Source of the DNA: Isochrysis galbana
Taxonomy: Eukaryota; Haptophyta; Isochrysidales; Isochrysidaceae
Direction of reading: 5' to 3'
Assembly (NCBI GenBank): GCA_018136815.1
Contig: CM030940.1
Location: forward strand, 3,218,601 to 3,282,600
DNA: 64,000 nt
Under the pieces are notes generated by a model, which worked only from the letters and a program-made list of their open reading frames with translations, did no database searches and was not told the DNA's origin. Position numbers and translations under genes: made by a program. Position 1 is the first letter of the stretch; each line of letters starts with the position of its first letter. Positions 20,042 to 30,961 of the stretch are shown piece after piece.

Positions 20042-21356
20042 ATGTTTGCGCATCTGGAGTGGCTGCACCTCGCAGTCGAGGAGCGCGTCAACCTCAAGCG
20101 CGTCCACCGCCGCCTCCAGTCGCTGGCCAAGCTGCTGATCGTGGCGACATTTGTCGAGGACGCACTTCGCGTCCTCACCACCTTTGCTGTACAGCAGCGG
20201 TCGATGGAAATCGCAGGCTGGAAGAGCCAAGCGCTGCACACACTCCTCCCACTTCTCTCGCTCTTCCTCCAGCCTGCCGCCACACTTCTTGTCGTCCTTC
20301 CCTCCAAGACAAGGAGGCCTGAAGTCGGGTGCTACTTGCTTCTCGGCTGGTGCTCATGGCACCCCCTCATGTATGGGCAGCAGGGAAACTGGGAGTTCGT
20401 GATGGAGACCGCTACCATCATGGGAGGCCTTCTCATCCTCCTCTCCCACTTTATGCTGCTGCGCCCCGGCGTCGCTTGCACGGGCGGGCTGCTGCCGCGC
20501 GCCAACAACGCCTCAAGCCTTGTTGCCCAAGTGCAGCAGAGGGCTGCAAAGCTTCAGGCGTTTGGCCGCGTGCTGATTGTCTCGATCTTCGTCTACATCG
20601 CGGGGGATAAGGTGGGCGCACACCAGTAGTTGCCAAGCCCCGCACCCATCATCGCCGACGGATCGACCGCACAAACAACTTTCGAGCGTGCCATCTCATA
20701 TGACTCTGGCTGTCTTTCTTCAGGCTCATTCATGGGCTGTGCAGCGCTCATTCGGCCCCAACGACGGTCCAGGCGTGTGGGGTTGGGGCACTCGTCTGCT
20801 TGAGCTCGGAATTTCTCTTGCTCTCCTGTATCTGTGCTCTCTCGTCGTGATAGGCATGAAGGTGCGTCATGCAGCAGGCTGGGGGGGCGGTCGTCCTGCG
20901 CCATGTGAGTGAAGGGACTGGGATGTGCGAAGCCCCGAGGGCTTCGGGAACACAGACAATCACGCGCTTCCTACGACGAGGCGGCGCATCCTATGTTCTT
21001 AGGAGTGCTGGCGTTCAGCCCCCACTTTCACCCTGCCCCTGTCCACCTTGTGTGCCCCTCAGTCCCGCTCGATTGCACTGCTCCTCGCCTGCATTATGGC
21101 ACTCACTGCCTTTTACATGCACCCGTTTTGGATCTATCTACTTTCGGACCGCGAGTATGTCATGGAGGGCGTTGCGGGGATGGAGGGGATCAAAGTGAGT
21201 GCTTTCACGATGGCAGATCACCAACGTTACTTTTTCTTCCAAAGCATGTCTACCGTCGGGGCTCTCCTCCTCCTAGTTGTCCATGGACCAGGAAAGCTCT
21301 CCGTCGATGAGCCTGATGGACCCATGAAGCTGTCTTCAGTGAAGGCAGATACCTAG
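20042..21356 (+). CDS. SURF4: SURF4/Erv29 ER cargo receptor
   Basis: Three exons (20042-20611, 20724-20861, 21063-21356), with introns GTGGGC...TTCAG and GTGCGT...CCTCAG, both phase 0, give 333 aa. The protein is a multi-pass membrane protein of the SURF4 family, which loads soluble secretory cargo into COPII vesicles at the ER. Diagnostic stretches are LLIVATFVEDALR in the first transmembrane helix, ATIMGGLLILLSHF, FGRVLIVSIFVYI and, near the end, FFFQSMSTVGALLLLVVHGP followed by GKLSVDE. The family is usually about 270 aa; the excess lies in the central loops. The C-terminus (KLSSVKADT) lacks the dilysine retrieval signal seen in animal and fungal members. Confidence 0.92.
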
Positions 21357-22474
21357 GGTTTGTGTGAGGCCAACGTTTCGCGAGTTTTATTCCAGTATTC
21401 TGCCGTTATTTTTGGCGGCGAAGCGTTGCAAAGGCTCGATTCGCCCTGCCGCGCATCGCAGCACTTATGCTAGGTCATATGCTATGGACAACTGCCTACT
21501 CTCTCGGTCAGTGATGATCTTCAACGTAAAGCATCAAATGGCTCTCCTTGCGCCTTGTCCGTCCCCACCACCACACCCGCACGTTGTGATCTGCGCTCGA
21601 TTCGAAAGATGGCTGCACAGATGGGATCGTAGCATGCTCAGACTCTGTGTTGGTTTTCCACGTAACTTCTCTCCGCACGGGGGCCTGCTTGGGTGTCCTC
21701 AATGCTCAATACCTCATGCCTCTTGGTATTCCCTCGTCGCCCCATTGCTCTCGTCACCGACTAGCACACGCTGCCCTGCAACTTGGGCTCGCTTTTGGAT
21801 AGAATTCGAGCGTGCAATTGTGCGCATGCTGCAACTTGGGACTGTCCGGTCCACACATACTATGATTGTCATCGCCATTGGTCCGCCGTCGTTCGTCGTA
21901 CCGCCTTTGTAAAAGGTTCAATGGGCACGCGCTGCACAAGTTGCAGATGGATACGAGAAGAGAAGCAGGTCGGAGATTCTAGACTTTGAGGAGCTCAAAA
22001 ATGGATTTGCTCCGATGTACTCCGCAAGGGGTGCATCTTTACTCGAGAGTCCGGTCGTTTCGCGCGTGAAAGGCCGTCCTGCAATGTCACGTTTTTGCGC
22101 AAGGCCACACCACGAGCTCCTTCTCCATACGGCTCTTGTCAGGGGTGGATGCATGTGTTGCAACGTTGCACAAACAAAATAATATCCCAACTGCCATTGC
22201 ATTGCCGATGCACACTGCCTATGCGCAAATGAACAATGCACTCCACACCCAGCGTACTGCACGCGGCGCCATTGCACACGCGAAAGCACGTTAATGCCTG
22301 GCTGCCCGGCTCGCAATATTCACGTACCCGCACTTTTTGTTTAAAGACGCATACGCACTGCCGGCGGCCTTTCGCACGCAGCGGGTGGCGCTGCGTTGTG
22401 TATGTGTATCATGGCGCGATGAAAGCGCGCACCCGCCGCAAGCACCCGCTTATTTCTATGGCCCAACACTGTTG
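21357..22474. other. Intergenic, no gene recognised
   Basis: Compositionally ordinary DNA with several short open frames, none with a motif or conserved partner elsewhere in the window. Confidence 0.4.
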
Positions 22475-22743
22475 TCTGTTGTATTCCTGCCCATCTGAAG
22501 GCTGTAGGCATGAATATTCGTGTGAGGTACGCGCCCACACTCACAATTGAACAGTCCCCCGTGTTGTTACTGACGCACAATACACACAGATTCGGATTCC
22601 CCATGGTCTCAAGCCCAGGTTTGCAGATTTTGGTCTCGAAATTTGCGATTCGATTTTTTTTTTGCTGTCACTATAATTGTTGGCTCGTTTGAGATTAATA
22701 AACAGACACGACTTCGACTTCTCGCTCTGCAGTCGCTCTGCGA

Positions 22744-22816
<73 letters not shown>

Positions 22817-22840
22817 CCCTCCTCTCCTTGGCCGACGGAG
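22475..22840. repeat. Dispersed repeat copy 2 with a long CT microsatellite
   Basis: It matches 843-1200 in the same orientation. The CT dinucleotide run at about 22746-22814 is roughly 34 units long, against about 9 in the other copy. Confidence 0.7.
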
Positions 22841-22856
22841 GGGAAAAAAACTTTTA

Positions 22857-23609
22857 AACCTTCTAATATTCTTACCGCACTCGCGGCGAATGGAACCACT
22901 ACCTACTACACATAGTACGTAGCATACTTTCTACACCCCCACTCCCCGGCCCTTCTCCCCCCGCCATCAGGCGGCTCCCCCCGTGCACTACTAGGGGGAT
23001 AGGGGTGAAGGGCTTAGATATGGTCCGGTGGCCCGCGCCACCCCCCGGTGATCTTTCCCCCCCTTCCTCCTGTGTCTCCGAGTGGGCGGCGGCTTCAGTC
23101 CCGACTTATCCTGTAAACAGGAGCGGGACTTACCAATTTTTCGGTGAGCGGAGCTCTCGCTCCGCCCACCCCCTTCTCCGCGCCCTCTCTCCCCTCTCCT
23201 GCGGCACGCGCGATGGCGCGCCTGCGGCAGGCCTCCAGCTGCCCTCTGGCGACCCCTGGAGGCTCCTGGAGGCCAGCTCAGGGGGCAGAGGAGGCTGGGG
23301 CTGGGCCCTGGCCTCCCCTGCCTCTCCCTCGCTGGCGCTCTCGAGCCTCAGGGGCCCCCACGCTGCACCTGTCTGCCTGTCGACCAGGGGGGGAGGGGGG
23401 GTTGGAGCAATGGGCTGGCCACGACTGGCCAGGACGAGCGAATCAGGCGTGCCTGTGAGTGAGAGAGTGGGTCAGCAGGGCAGTGGCCTCCTGGCAAGCC
23501 ATCAGGCATGCCAGGAGGATGGGTGGTTCCTCCCCCATGGCAGGGGAGGAGTGGAGAGAGGGGGGGGCTCGTGCCCCCCCATGGGTCAACCAAGTATAAA
23601 CTTAGTTGG
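22857..23609 (-). mobile_element. SINE-like element inserted in a LINE tail
   Basis: On the minus strand it begins at about 23609 with the palindrome CAACTAAGT-TTAT-ACTTGGTTG and GACCCATGGGG, and ends near 22857 with AATATTAGAAGG. It is collinear with 12898-13650. Similar words, GGGGAAAAAAACTTTTAA on the left and GGAAAAAAAAACTTTTAA on the right, flank it. The target therefore appears to have been the oligo-T tail of an older LINE, duplicated on insertion. Confidence 0.65.
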
Positions 23610-24130
23610 AAAAAAAAACTTTTAATATTCTCGCCTCACACGTGGCACTGGAAGACGCTCACGAAGCCACGCCCTTTCTCTAGCCACGCCCTTTCTCTTG
23701 CCACTCCCTCACTCCCTGCCTTGCGGCAACTCCCCTCGTGCTCTACTTAGGGGCCCGGGTCGTGCGGGGGGTCCGAGCTAAGCGGGGTGCACCTGTCCCC
23801 AACAGTATGTTATCTCCTTCCTCTTGTTCTGTTGAGTGACCTGTCTATACTTGGCCGACGGAGGAAAAAAAAAACCTTTTAATGTTCTCGCCACGCGCGC
23901 GGCTACGGGGTTGTCTATTGTAGCCACGCCCAGGTCCCTTCCTCTCCTCTCACTTCCCGCCTTGCGGCAACTCCCCTCGTGCTCTACATAGGGGCCCGGG
24001 TCGTGGGGGGGGGCTGGGTCGGGCGGGGTGCATCGGCCCTCAGTGGTCTGTCCTCGCCTTCCTCCTGTGCCTCTGGGTGGCCGGTTTCTTGCTGCTGTGT
24101 TGTTGGTGTCGCGCCGTTGCTGAGGTGCCT
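23610..24130 (-). mobile_element. Two LINE 3' ends in tandem
   Basis: Minus-strand tails at about 23611 and 23869 (oligo-T preceded by GAATATTAAAAG or GAACATTAAAAGG on that strand) are each followed by the 3' untranslated block with TGCGGCAACTCCCCTCGTGC, as in the copies at 42500, 47360-47669 and 62728. No coding part remains. Confidence 0.6.
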
Positions 24131-24219
24131 CATGCTCGTGAGTTGTTCTTCTTCGTGGGTGGTTCTTTCAGGGAGGGGGGGGGGAGGGGAGGGTGTGCCT
24201 CGACCTCAGGCGAGCCTAT

Positions 24220-24745
24220 TGGCCGACGGAGGGAAGATTCATTCGCCCAAAATGTTCTCCGGTCCCATGATATCCTGTGGAGGTGTAGAGTCGAGCGTTG
24301 CCGGAGGGCTCTGAAGGGTCTCTCCGCGCTCCACGAGGGAAAGGACGCGATCTGCGCTCCGAGATCGGCCACGCGCCCTCCCACGCAGCCCCGCCGTGCC
24401 CTCGGTCCCTCGCCCCCCCGCGGCGAGGTTCTTTCCCTCGGCGTGCAGTCCGTCGCCTCCAGCCGTCATATTCTCCCCCCCCCCCCCCGCCCCCCGCGCG
24501 AGATGCGAGATTCTTTTCATGAGCCACCCCCAGTCGCCTGCCACCACCCCCCACAAGCCTCCTTCCGCACTTCCGCGCCCTCCGTGCCACGTGCGTCGTT
24601 CGCCATTATGCCCGTAGTCACTTCCAACATGGGTCCCGAGGAAACCTCCATGAGCTCCCCGCAAGAACCGCGTTCCGCGCTAGCTGCCGGCGCGCCCTCG
24701 CAGGCAATCTCCAAGAGTGAGATCAGCCTTACTCTGACAAACACG
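24220..24745 (+). repeat. GC-rich leader repeat copy 2 with short peptide copy 2
   Basis: 24220-24500 repeats 1150-1460. From ATG 24608 the frame encodes MPVVTSNMGPEETSMSSP and continues AAGAPSQAISKSEISLTL, the second copy of the peptide at 2151. The order leader then peptide is the same in both places, so one element carries both. Confidence 0.6.
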
Positions 24746-24865
24746 CCGCCATGCCGGTATAATTTTCACCTTCCGTGTCATCAATTGTCCTCTCCACCCC
24801 CCTACCGCCGCACTCCTCCAAGTCGGCACCTCGCCGCCCCAGGTGTCCCGGGGCGGGCGCGCGAA

Positions 24866-24893
24866 GCGAGAATATCAAAAGTTTTTTTTCTTT
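24866..24893 (+). mobile_element. LINE 3' tail fragment
   Basis: GCGAGAATATCAAAAG followed by eight T residues matches the plus-strand LINE end at 47650-47669. Confidence 0.45.
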
Positions 24894-25149
24894 TCTGTAT
24901 CAATGAGCGACGCACTTTTTCAAGCAAGAAACCAAAGGTGTGAGGTGTGAGGGAGGGAGTGGTTGGTGGTGCGCAGCGTGGGTACTCCATGGCATCCTGC
25001 CACCCTACCTTGTCAGCCAGATGACGCGTGGCTCACTGACCCGCCACTTTTCCCGAGCTCCACACCTTTCCCGAGCCCCACACTTGTATTGGGTATTGGA
25101 TTGGACGGATGGCTAGTGGGGTTGGTGGATGTGGATAATGTGGCTGGTG

Positions 25150-25620
25150 GATGTGGCTAGTGGGGGCTGGGGGGCCGCCCTCGGCGGAGGGCCCGAATGG
25201 AGAGGGGAGCCTCGCCGGCGCGCTCCATCGCAACCAACTATGAAGTTAGTTGCGTGGGTGCATGGGGAGGGGCAGCGGCCGCCAGCGGCCAAGTCCCCGG
25301 CTCCCAAGGACTTCGCCGCGTTTGAGGGGGGAGCGCTCCTTTTGGAATTTGGTTTGTGGGCCTTGCGGGTGAGATCAGCGCTTGCTCTAACAAGGCGTGG
25401 AGTCAGCTCGAGGGCAGGTATCGCGGCACCGCTCGGGCGTGGAAGTGCGGCTCGCGACCCGCGCCCACTGGAGGGTTGGGTGGTGTTGATGAGTGCCCAC
25501 CGCTAATGCCAAGTGGCAGAGCGTGGGGAGCTGACCGACACGTCCCCCCGGAGGGGAGTTGGGACCCGAGAGGGAGGGCGCGAGGCGCCCCACCAGGCTG
25601 AACCAAAAGTATAAACTCAG
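25150..25620 (-). mobile_element. LINE 5' fragment next to a SINE-like variant
   Basis: On the minus strand, 25253-25150 begins with AACTAACT-TCAT-AGTTGGTT and then GCGATGGAGCGCGCC, a LINE 5' end. A second palindrome near 25612 (minus: AACTGAGTTTATACTT) heads a SINE-like copy whose interior module (CTCGAGCTGACTCC, reverse of 11690) reaches 25380. Confidence 0.55.
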
Positions 25621-25812
25621 TTCGCTGTAGCAGCACTGATACTCAGTCATTTCATTATTGTGCCCCTGAAGCTTTCCCATCATGCGCCAACGCTCCAACG
25701 AGCAAAAATGTACCAAGCACATACAGCGCGAATGGCTGCCATACGCACATGCCAGCATGAGCTGAGCTGGCTTCCGGCGTCAAACGGGACATTGCAGATC
25801 ATCCCACACTCG

Positions 25813-26824
25813 CTATTTCTCATCGCGCCACAACACGTCGACAATACCACCACCATCATTTGTGCTTGCTATCTTCTCAGGCGCATCACGCACCCCGACG
25901 AGGGCATCTTGGATGGCCAGCTTCACCTTAGCCACGGCGCCTGCTGCCGCCGCCTCGTGCATCGCTGCGACCCAATCCTTCGCCTCCGCTTCACTGCCTG
26001 CCACGAGCACGTAGCGGGCGCGCTTTGCTGCCCCCTCGCTCGGGGCGACGGTAAGATAGTGGCCGCCACCTTTCCTTGGGCCACCAACAGAAATGGAAGC
26101 GCCTCGCAGCGGCACGCGCGCTTTTGGCCGCATGATGGTGAGGACGGATGCTGCGCCATTATCAACGCCAGCATTTGCTAGTACTTCCTGGATGCTCCAC
26201 CTAGGACTCGTCTGCTCGTTGCTTTGTGGCACCACATGATGTGTCGTGTGAGGCCAGGAGCAAGAGAGCGCAACCGGAAGCAGTAGCTGCAAGTTCACAC
26301 CGACTATCACATCCCCTTCACAGAGCAGACGCAAGGCAGGAATAGTACCGGCATGTGGTACGTGGACAACGATATTGGAACCATCGAGCTCGACGTCCAG
26401 CATCTGAGGGCTGTGCTGACGAGAGACAGCAAGCAGACATGGCATGCCAGGATCAGTCCAGCACAAGGGTATGTGCATGCCGCGCTGCTGCGCACGCGCA
26501 CCGCGCGTGCACCCTGCGCGTGAGCTGGTGCGGCGGGGTGTGCGGTGCGGCGGCGTACTCTTCTTCCAATCGCAGCTTCAATGATTCCTCCTTGAAGTAG
26601 AGCATGAAGTCCGCAGCAACCGCGAAATAGCGCGGGTGGTAGCTGTTTGCAATGCCACCCTCCTTCAGCAGCCAGCCCTCGCGGCGAACCCAGGGGCGGA
26701 CGGTTGAGAGAACGCCCCGCCCGTCCGTCCCCGCTGCGGGCAGCATCGCCGCCGCTGGCTGCGAGAGCGAGTGTGCCGAGAGGTAGCTGCAGCGCTCCGG
26801 TTCGCTGGTCTCGCCGCCTCCCAT
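25813..26824 (-). CDS. PH domain interrupted by a PDZ-like domain (syntrophin-like architecture)
   Basis: Exons 26824-26513 and 26415-25813 are joined across a 97-bp intron (GTGCAC...GTCAG) in phase 0, giving 304 aa. Residues 48-85 (REGWLLKEGGIANSYHPRYF, then FMLYFKEESLK) are strands 1-3 of a PH domain. The remaining PH strands appear only from about residue 200: PLRGASISVGG, HYLTVAPSE, YVLVAGSEAEAKDWVAAMHE with the invariant Trp of the closing helix. Between them lies a PDZ-like module: MLDVELDGSNIVVHVPHAG, LLCEGDVIVGVN, SIQEVLANAGV, VLTIMRP. Insertion of PDZ between PH strands 3 and 4 is known from syntrophin PH1. A further small intron after GDVIVGV is possible, since a read-through of about 25 residues there fits PDZ poorly. 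Role: probably lipid-linked scaffolding. Confidence 0.75.
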
Positions 26825-26849
26825 ACCTTCAACCTTGAAACGACCATGA

Positions 26850-27170
26850 ACTAGAGGAGCTCTCGTTGGAAATCATACCCCTCGTCGCCAAAAATATGAC
26901 ATTGGTAAAGTTTGGCGTTCCGCTCTCTTCCCCGCCCCTCCGGGACTCTCAGCCCCCCTCCCCCTGGCGAGGGCGAGATCGCCCTTCCCGTCCCCTCCGC
27001 TCCGCTTCATCTCGACACGTTGTGCAAACCCCGCGATATTAGATAAATCGTGCTGTTTAAGTGAATGCCGCGAGCTTGTCGCCCGAACGCGATTCCAGCG
27101 AAGAGCCCTCGTGTATACTGTATTGATATTGAGTTATATCGTATGTATGTTACCCCCCAGGAGCCAACGC
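26850..27170. other. Upstream region of the PH-PDZ gene
   Basis: No gene or clear motif is visible. The sequence changes from C-rich to AT-rich before the hairpin array. Confidence 0.4.
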
Positions 27171-27370
27171 CCCCCAGGAGCTCTCGGGGGCCCCCAGGAG
27201 CTATCGGGGGGAAATTTTCTCCCGATCGCCAACACAGCCCCACCGAGAGCTATCGGGGGACCGAGAAAATCCCCCGAGAGCTATCGGGAGATTGCTCATG
27301 GAAGGTGCCGTAAGCGGATCCCCCAGTAGCTATCGGGGGGAGAAAAAATCCCCCGAGAGCAAACGGCCCG
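27171..27370. repeat. Array of short palindromes around AGCT
   Basis: Variants of CCCCCGAGAGCTATCGGGGG lie at 27171-27190, 27191-27211, 27238-27259, 27271-27290, 27320-27340 and, as a half-site, 27349-27360. Each can fold into a hairpin with C5/G5 arms. They are spaced 20-50 bp apart. Confidence 0.7.
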
Positions 27371-27842
27371 GATGGGCCGTCAGGTCAAAGGCCGTCACGT
27401 ATCGGAGACCTTAGACATCAGCCTAATATCAGGTAGGCACTAAGACTATAATATGTTATACTAGTAGTATTACACTACACCAGACACTAACGAAAACGTA
27501 CAAACCAGAAACCAGCTCGTCCTCAAGCAAGGCTCATCGACGACCATCTCCACCCAACTATCCCAAGCTGCAAGCTCGCCCATCAAGGCAACACGGTTAT
27601 GTAGACTCAAACTCCCACGGTCTTGCAACCCTAGGTCTTCGAGCAGCCCTCAACCTCTGAACCTAGTTCAACCCATTTATTCCTACGTCGAATTTAAGTC
27701 AATTTTAATGTTAGCGTTTACCCTTGTAATGCATAGTCACGTAGCCTGCGGCCCTTAGTATCAGGTATCAGGTCCAGAGGACCTAATGTCATGATATCAG
27801 GACCTAATATAAGGCTGACGGCCCATCCGGGGCAAACGGGGG

Positions 27843-27907
<65 letters not shown>

Positions 27908-28320
27908 CCCTCCCTCCCTCCCTCGCTCTCCCCCCCTCCCCCCCCCGTCCCTCCCTCCCTCTCCCTCCCTCTGGCGGCTGGAGGAGCGGCAAGCGTCGGT
28001 GAGAGCCAAAGGTGGTGGGGCTGGGAATGAAGAGGGAGGGCGGTCGGTACGGCGCGCCAGCACCGCACAGAGGTGGAGCGCCGGCTTTCATTGGAAGAGG
28101 GCGGCAGGGTCGGCGCCACAGTGGCAAAAAAGGGGGGTCCACCAACCACCGACCCTCGTCGGGGCCCGCCGGGCGCTGAATCGAGATGGGATCACGCTCT
28201 CTTGCGGCTTGCGGAGCCGATCGCCCTTTCTGGTAAAAGAGTTCCAGTTCTGCAAGAACGCTATACGTAGACACCATCCATGATTCTCTTAAAAGGGGGG
28301 AATCGATCTGGTTTCCTACC
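27371..28320. other. Intergenic with CT microsatellite
   Basis: 27846-27904 is a run of about 29 CT units followed by CCCT repeats. GACGGCCCATCC-type words (27819) are an inverted echo of 27365-27382. No gene is recognised. Confidence 0.5.
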
Positions 28321-28346
28321 CCCCCATGGGCGAACTAAGTATAAAC
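28318..28346 (-). mobile_element. Isolated perfect 5' palindrome of the SINE-like family
   Basis: Minus strand: CGAACTAAGT-TTAT-ACTTAGTTCG, then CCCATGGGGG. The ten-base arms pair perfectly, the best example in the window. The rest of the element is missing or highly diverged. Confidence 0.6.
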
Positions 28347-28979
28347 TTAGTTCGAGGATTGTGAGGGTATGTGCTAGTGTCGGGGTGTGGGGGCCTCACC
28401 TGTGCGAGTCGTGGGCGGGCGCGCTGGAGAGGTCCTGGTCGAGCAAGATGGCCATCGTGCTCCACGTCTGTGAGGGGGACATTCGAAAATGGTAAAGAGT
28501 ACGTCTGGAGTGACAGGAAACAGGAAAACAGCTGCATTGTAAAATCCTCTCTTTTGTTCTTTGCTGTCATTGCGGTTTGTTGGCGTAGATCGCCTCCTTT
28601 TCTCTCTTACTCCGCCGCTGAATTTCCCCCCCGCCGCCGCCGAATTTCCCCCCCGCCGCCGCCGAATTCCCCCTGCGCCATACCGGGGGGGGGGGCGGAA
28701 CTAATTTTGGCCATGCCAACGACCACCACGCGGTCAACACACATTTCACATTTCCCAAAGCCTTCCATCTGGATTGCATCTCGCCGTCGCGGCCGTCTCG
28801 GCTCGATGTATTTCTCTGATCGCCACCTTCATTCACGTAAGCAGAGGGTCCTGCTCGACTCCGTAACGGGAAGCTTGTCGATGTTAGTGAGAAGGTCGGC
28901 CTCGATATATCCCTGTAGATCCGCCACTTTAAAGTGCCACTTTATTCACTAAAACATTGTTGCGGCTCGACTCCGTACT

Positions 28980-29890
28980 CCTATCGATTTGCGGGTATGG
29001 CGAGCGAGAAGCAGGTGGTCTTCCCTCTCCTCGGCCTTCACATTCCAGCTTCGTGCGTGGCAAGGGTGCGTGGAGCGGGCAAAGGGCCAGAAGCGCGTAC
29101 GTGGAATGGATGAGATCTTGGAGTCGGCGAAGCGCATCTGCGACGAGAAGTTCGCGTTCTCGCGCAACTCAATCAAAGCGGCGCTGAAGAACAAGCGCGA
29201 CGTGCCTGCAACGATGGGGGCGGCCGGTCAGCTACCCGCCAGACCTCGAGGAGGAGGTGATGCTGTTCATCAAAAATCAAAAACTTGCGGCGATGCCAAG
29301 TCCCGGTCTATCGCGAGACCGTGCTTGACTACGGGAAGCGGCTGCTCACCGGCCACGTCGTCGCCGCCGAGTTCTTTCTTCATTCAAGTACCAGGACGGC
29401 AAGGCCGTTTGTGACGCTACGGGTCGACCTGCGTGGGACGAGACAAAGTGGCTTCACTGGTACTATCGACACGTCCTCAAAGACCACGGGTGCCGCACCG
29501 GAAACCAAAGACTACTAGATTCGAATAGGGCAGTGTGGGACAAGCAAGGCAATTACAGGCAGCACTACGACAATGTGGGCGCCGCCGTCATCGAGACCGG
29601 CATCGGGCGGAGGAACGAAGTCTTCGACGCCAACGACCTAACGACCTGGACGACGAGGGGGTGCCACGTGAGCCAGAGATACTATACAATATCGGAGAGG
29701 AGTGGCGCATCGTCTCATTCGATGAGACGAAGCTCGAGGACAAAACGCATGGCGGCGACGGGCAGCGCCGCGCTCGCACTGAGCGCATCTTGCGCACCGG
29801 GCCAGACGATGATGGTGAGGTGCATGGCAACAAGCACGCCACGCACACCGCCAGCTTGGTGGACCCTCAAATTTTGACAACAAAATTTGG
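28980..29890 (+). pseudogene. Degenerate transposase-like gene (possible DDE type)
   Basis: Frames must be switched at least three times to follow the similarity: MDEILESAKRICDEKFAFSR (29103), VPVYRETVLDYGKRLLTGHV (about 29300), WLHWYYRHVLKDHG (about 29450), WDKQGNYRQHYDNVGAAVIE (29536) and WRIVSFDETKLEDKTHGGDG (about 29702). The helix-turn-helix-like start and a FDET motif that could hold a first catalytic Asp suggest a DDE transposase of a family I cannot name. It is clearly inactivated. Confidence 0.4.
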
Positions 29891-30961
29891 GCCCTCCAAA
29901 ACAAAACTTAGGTAAGAGGTAATCTGTGGATGGTCGGGTCATCACATTGTGTCTCTGCATGCCCCCTGCGGCCCCCCCGCGGCTCATCGCCTGCGGGGGA
30001 AGCTGCGAGAAGAGAGACTCAAGAAACCGAGCCGAAGCACCTGATTCGGTGCTCAGGTAGAAGGGAGTGAAACACCTACGACGGTCTAGGAACTATTGTA
30101 CTGCCTCCTTATTCTTTACGGCCGGGCTGCGAGAGCGGCGCTCGCGTTGTGGCCGTGAGATCGAAAACCACGCTTCGCTCCGGAGATGGACCGAGAGCTG
30201 TGATTACGAGAGGAGTATGTTTGGCGCGTCTCCTGCGGACTCGGATCGCCTTTCCGCGAGGCGCGAATTCTCGATAGCGCGGATGGATGAGAGCCGAGGT
30301 GTTGCAGTATTTCTTCCCAAGAGATTGGCAGTTGCAATGAGAGAGAGACGGCAGCTCAGGCGAGAGAGGGGGAGTCATCCAGGAGCGCGCGGCTTCTTTC
30401 CCGTTGTCGGAACAAGCCGAGCGAGGCGTAGAGAGAAGCGCGGCACAGATAGAGAGGTAGGTGGCGAATCCCTCCGACGACGATGAAAGGGAGTAAAGTA
30501 AAGACGGCCGTTTAATGGAAGAAGCGATCCGGCACCGAGAGGGAGGGTGAGTAGTGGGGGAGAGAGCCGGTGTCTTCCTTCTCCTCTCTCTGGGCGAGAG
30601 AGAGACGAGAGACGACAAGAAGCGAGCATGAGCCATCCACAGAATGCTTGAAAAAGGGACGCGATAGAAGGATGAGAAGGGCGCGGCGAGCACAATGCCG
30701 AGCCGAGATCTTCTGACGGAGAGAGCGAGAGTAGAGAGAGAGGCTGAGAGGCGAGGGAGGACAGCGAGGAAGACGTAGGAATACGAGAAGAGAGAGAGAA
30801 GACGAGCGAGCGGGAGCGAGGAGAGAGGAAAGCAGGGAGGAGGAGAGAGAAGAGATTCTTCTGCCCTTCCATTATTTAGAAGGAAGGATCTGCAATTTCT
30901 ACGGGAGAGCGCGCGCGGTGCGTTCTCCGTCTGTCCCTCTCCCTGCCGCCCACAAGATACA
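29891..30961. other. Purine-rich region upstream of the GYF-domain gene
   Basis: It is strongly GA-rich (30330-30870), so many open frames on both strands are compositional. Nothing is recognised. It may include the 5' untranslated region and promoter of the next gene. Confidence 0.4.

Noticed and set aside
21200-21222. A 23-nt intron (GTGAGT...GCAG) in SURF4 exon 3
   Set aside because: Too short for the introns of this window, and the read-through frame fits the family.
27171-27370. Possible CRISPR array because of repeated 20-mers
   Set aside because: Spacing is irregular, the repeats vary and are palindromic, and the genome is nuclear eukaryotic.
30370-30870. Minus-strand Ser/Leu-rich frames upstream of the GYF gene
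   Set aside because: Explained by GA/CT-rich composition; no motif and no start context.
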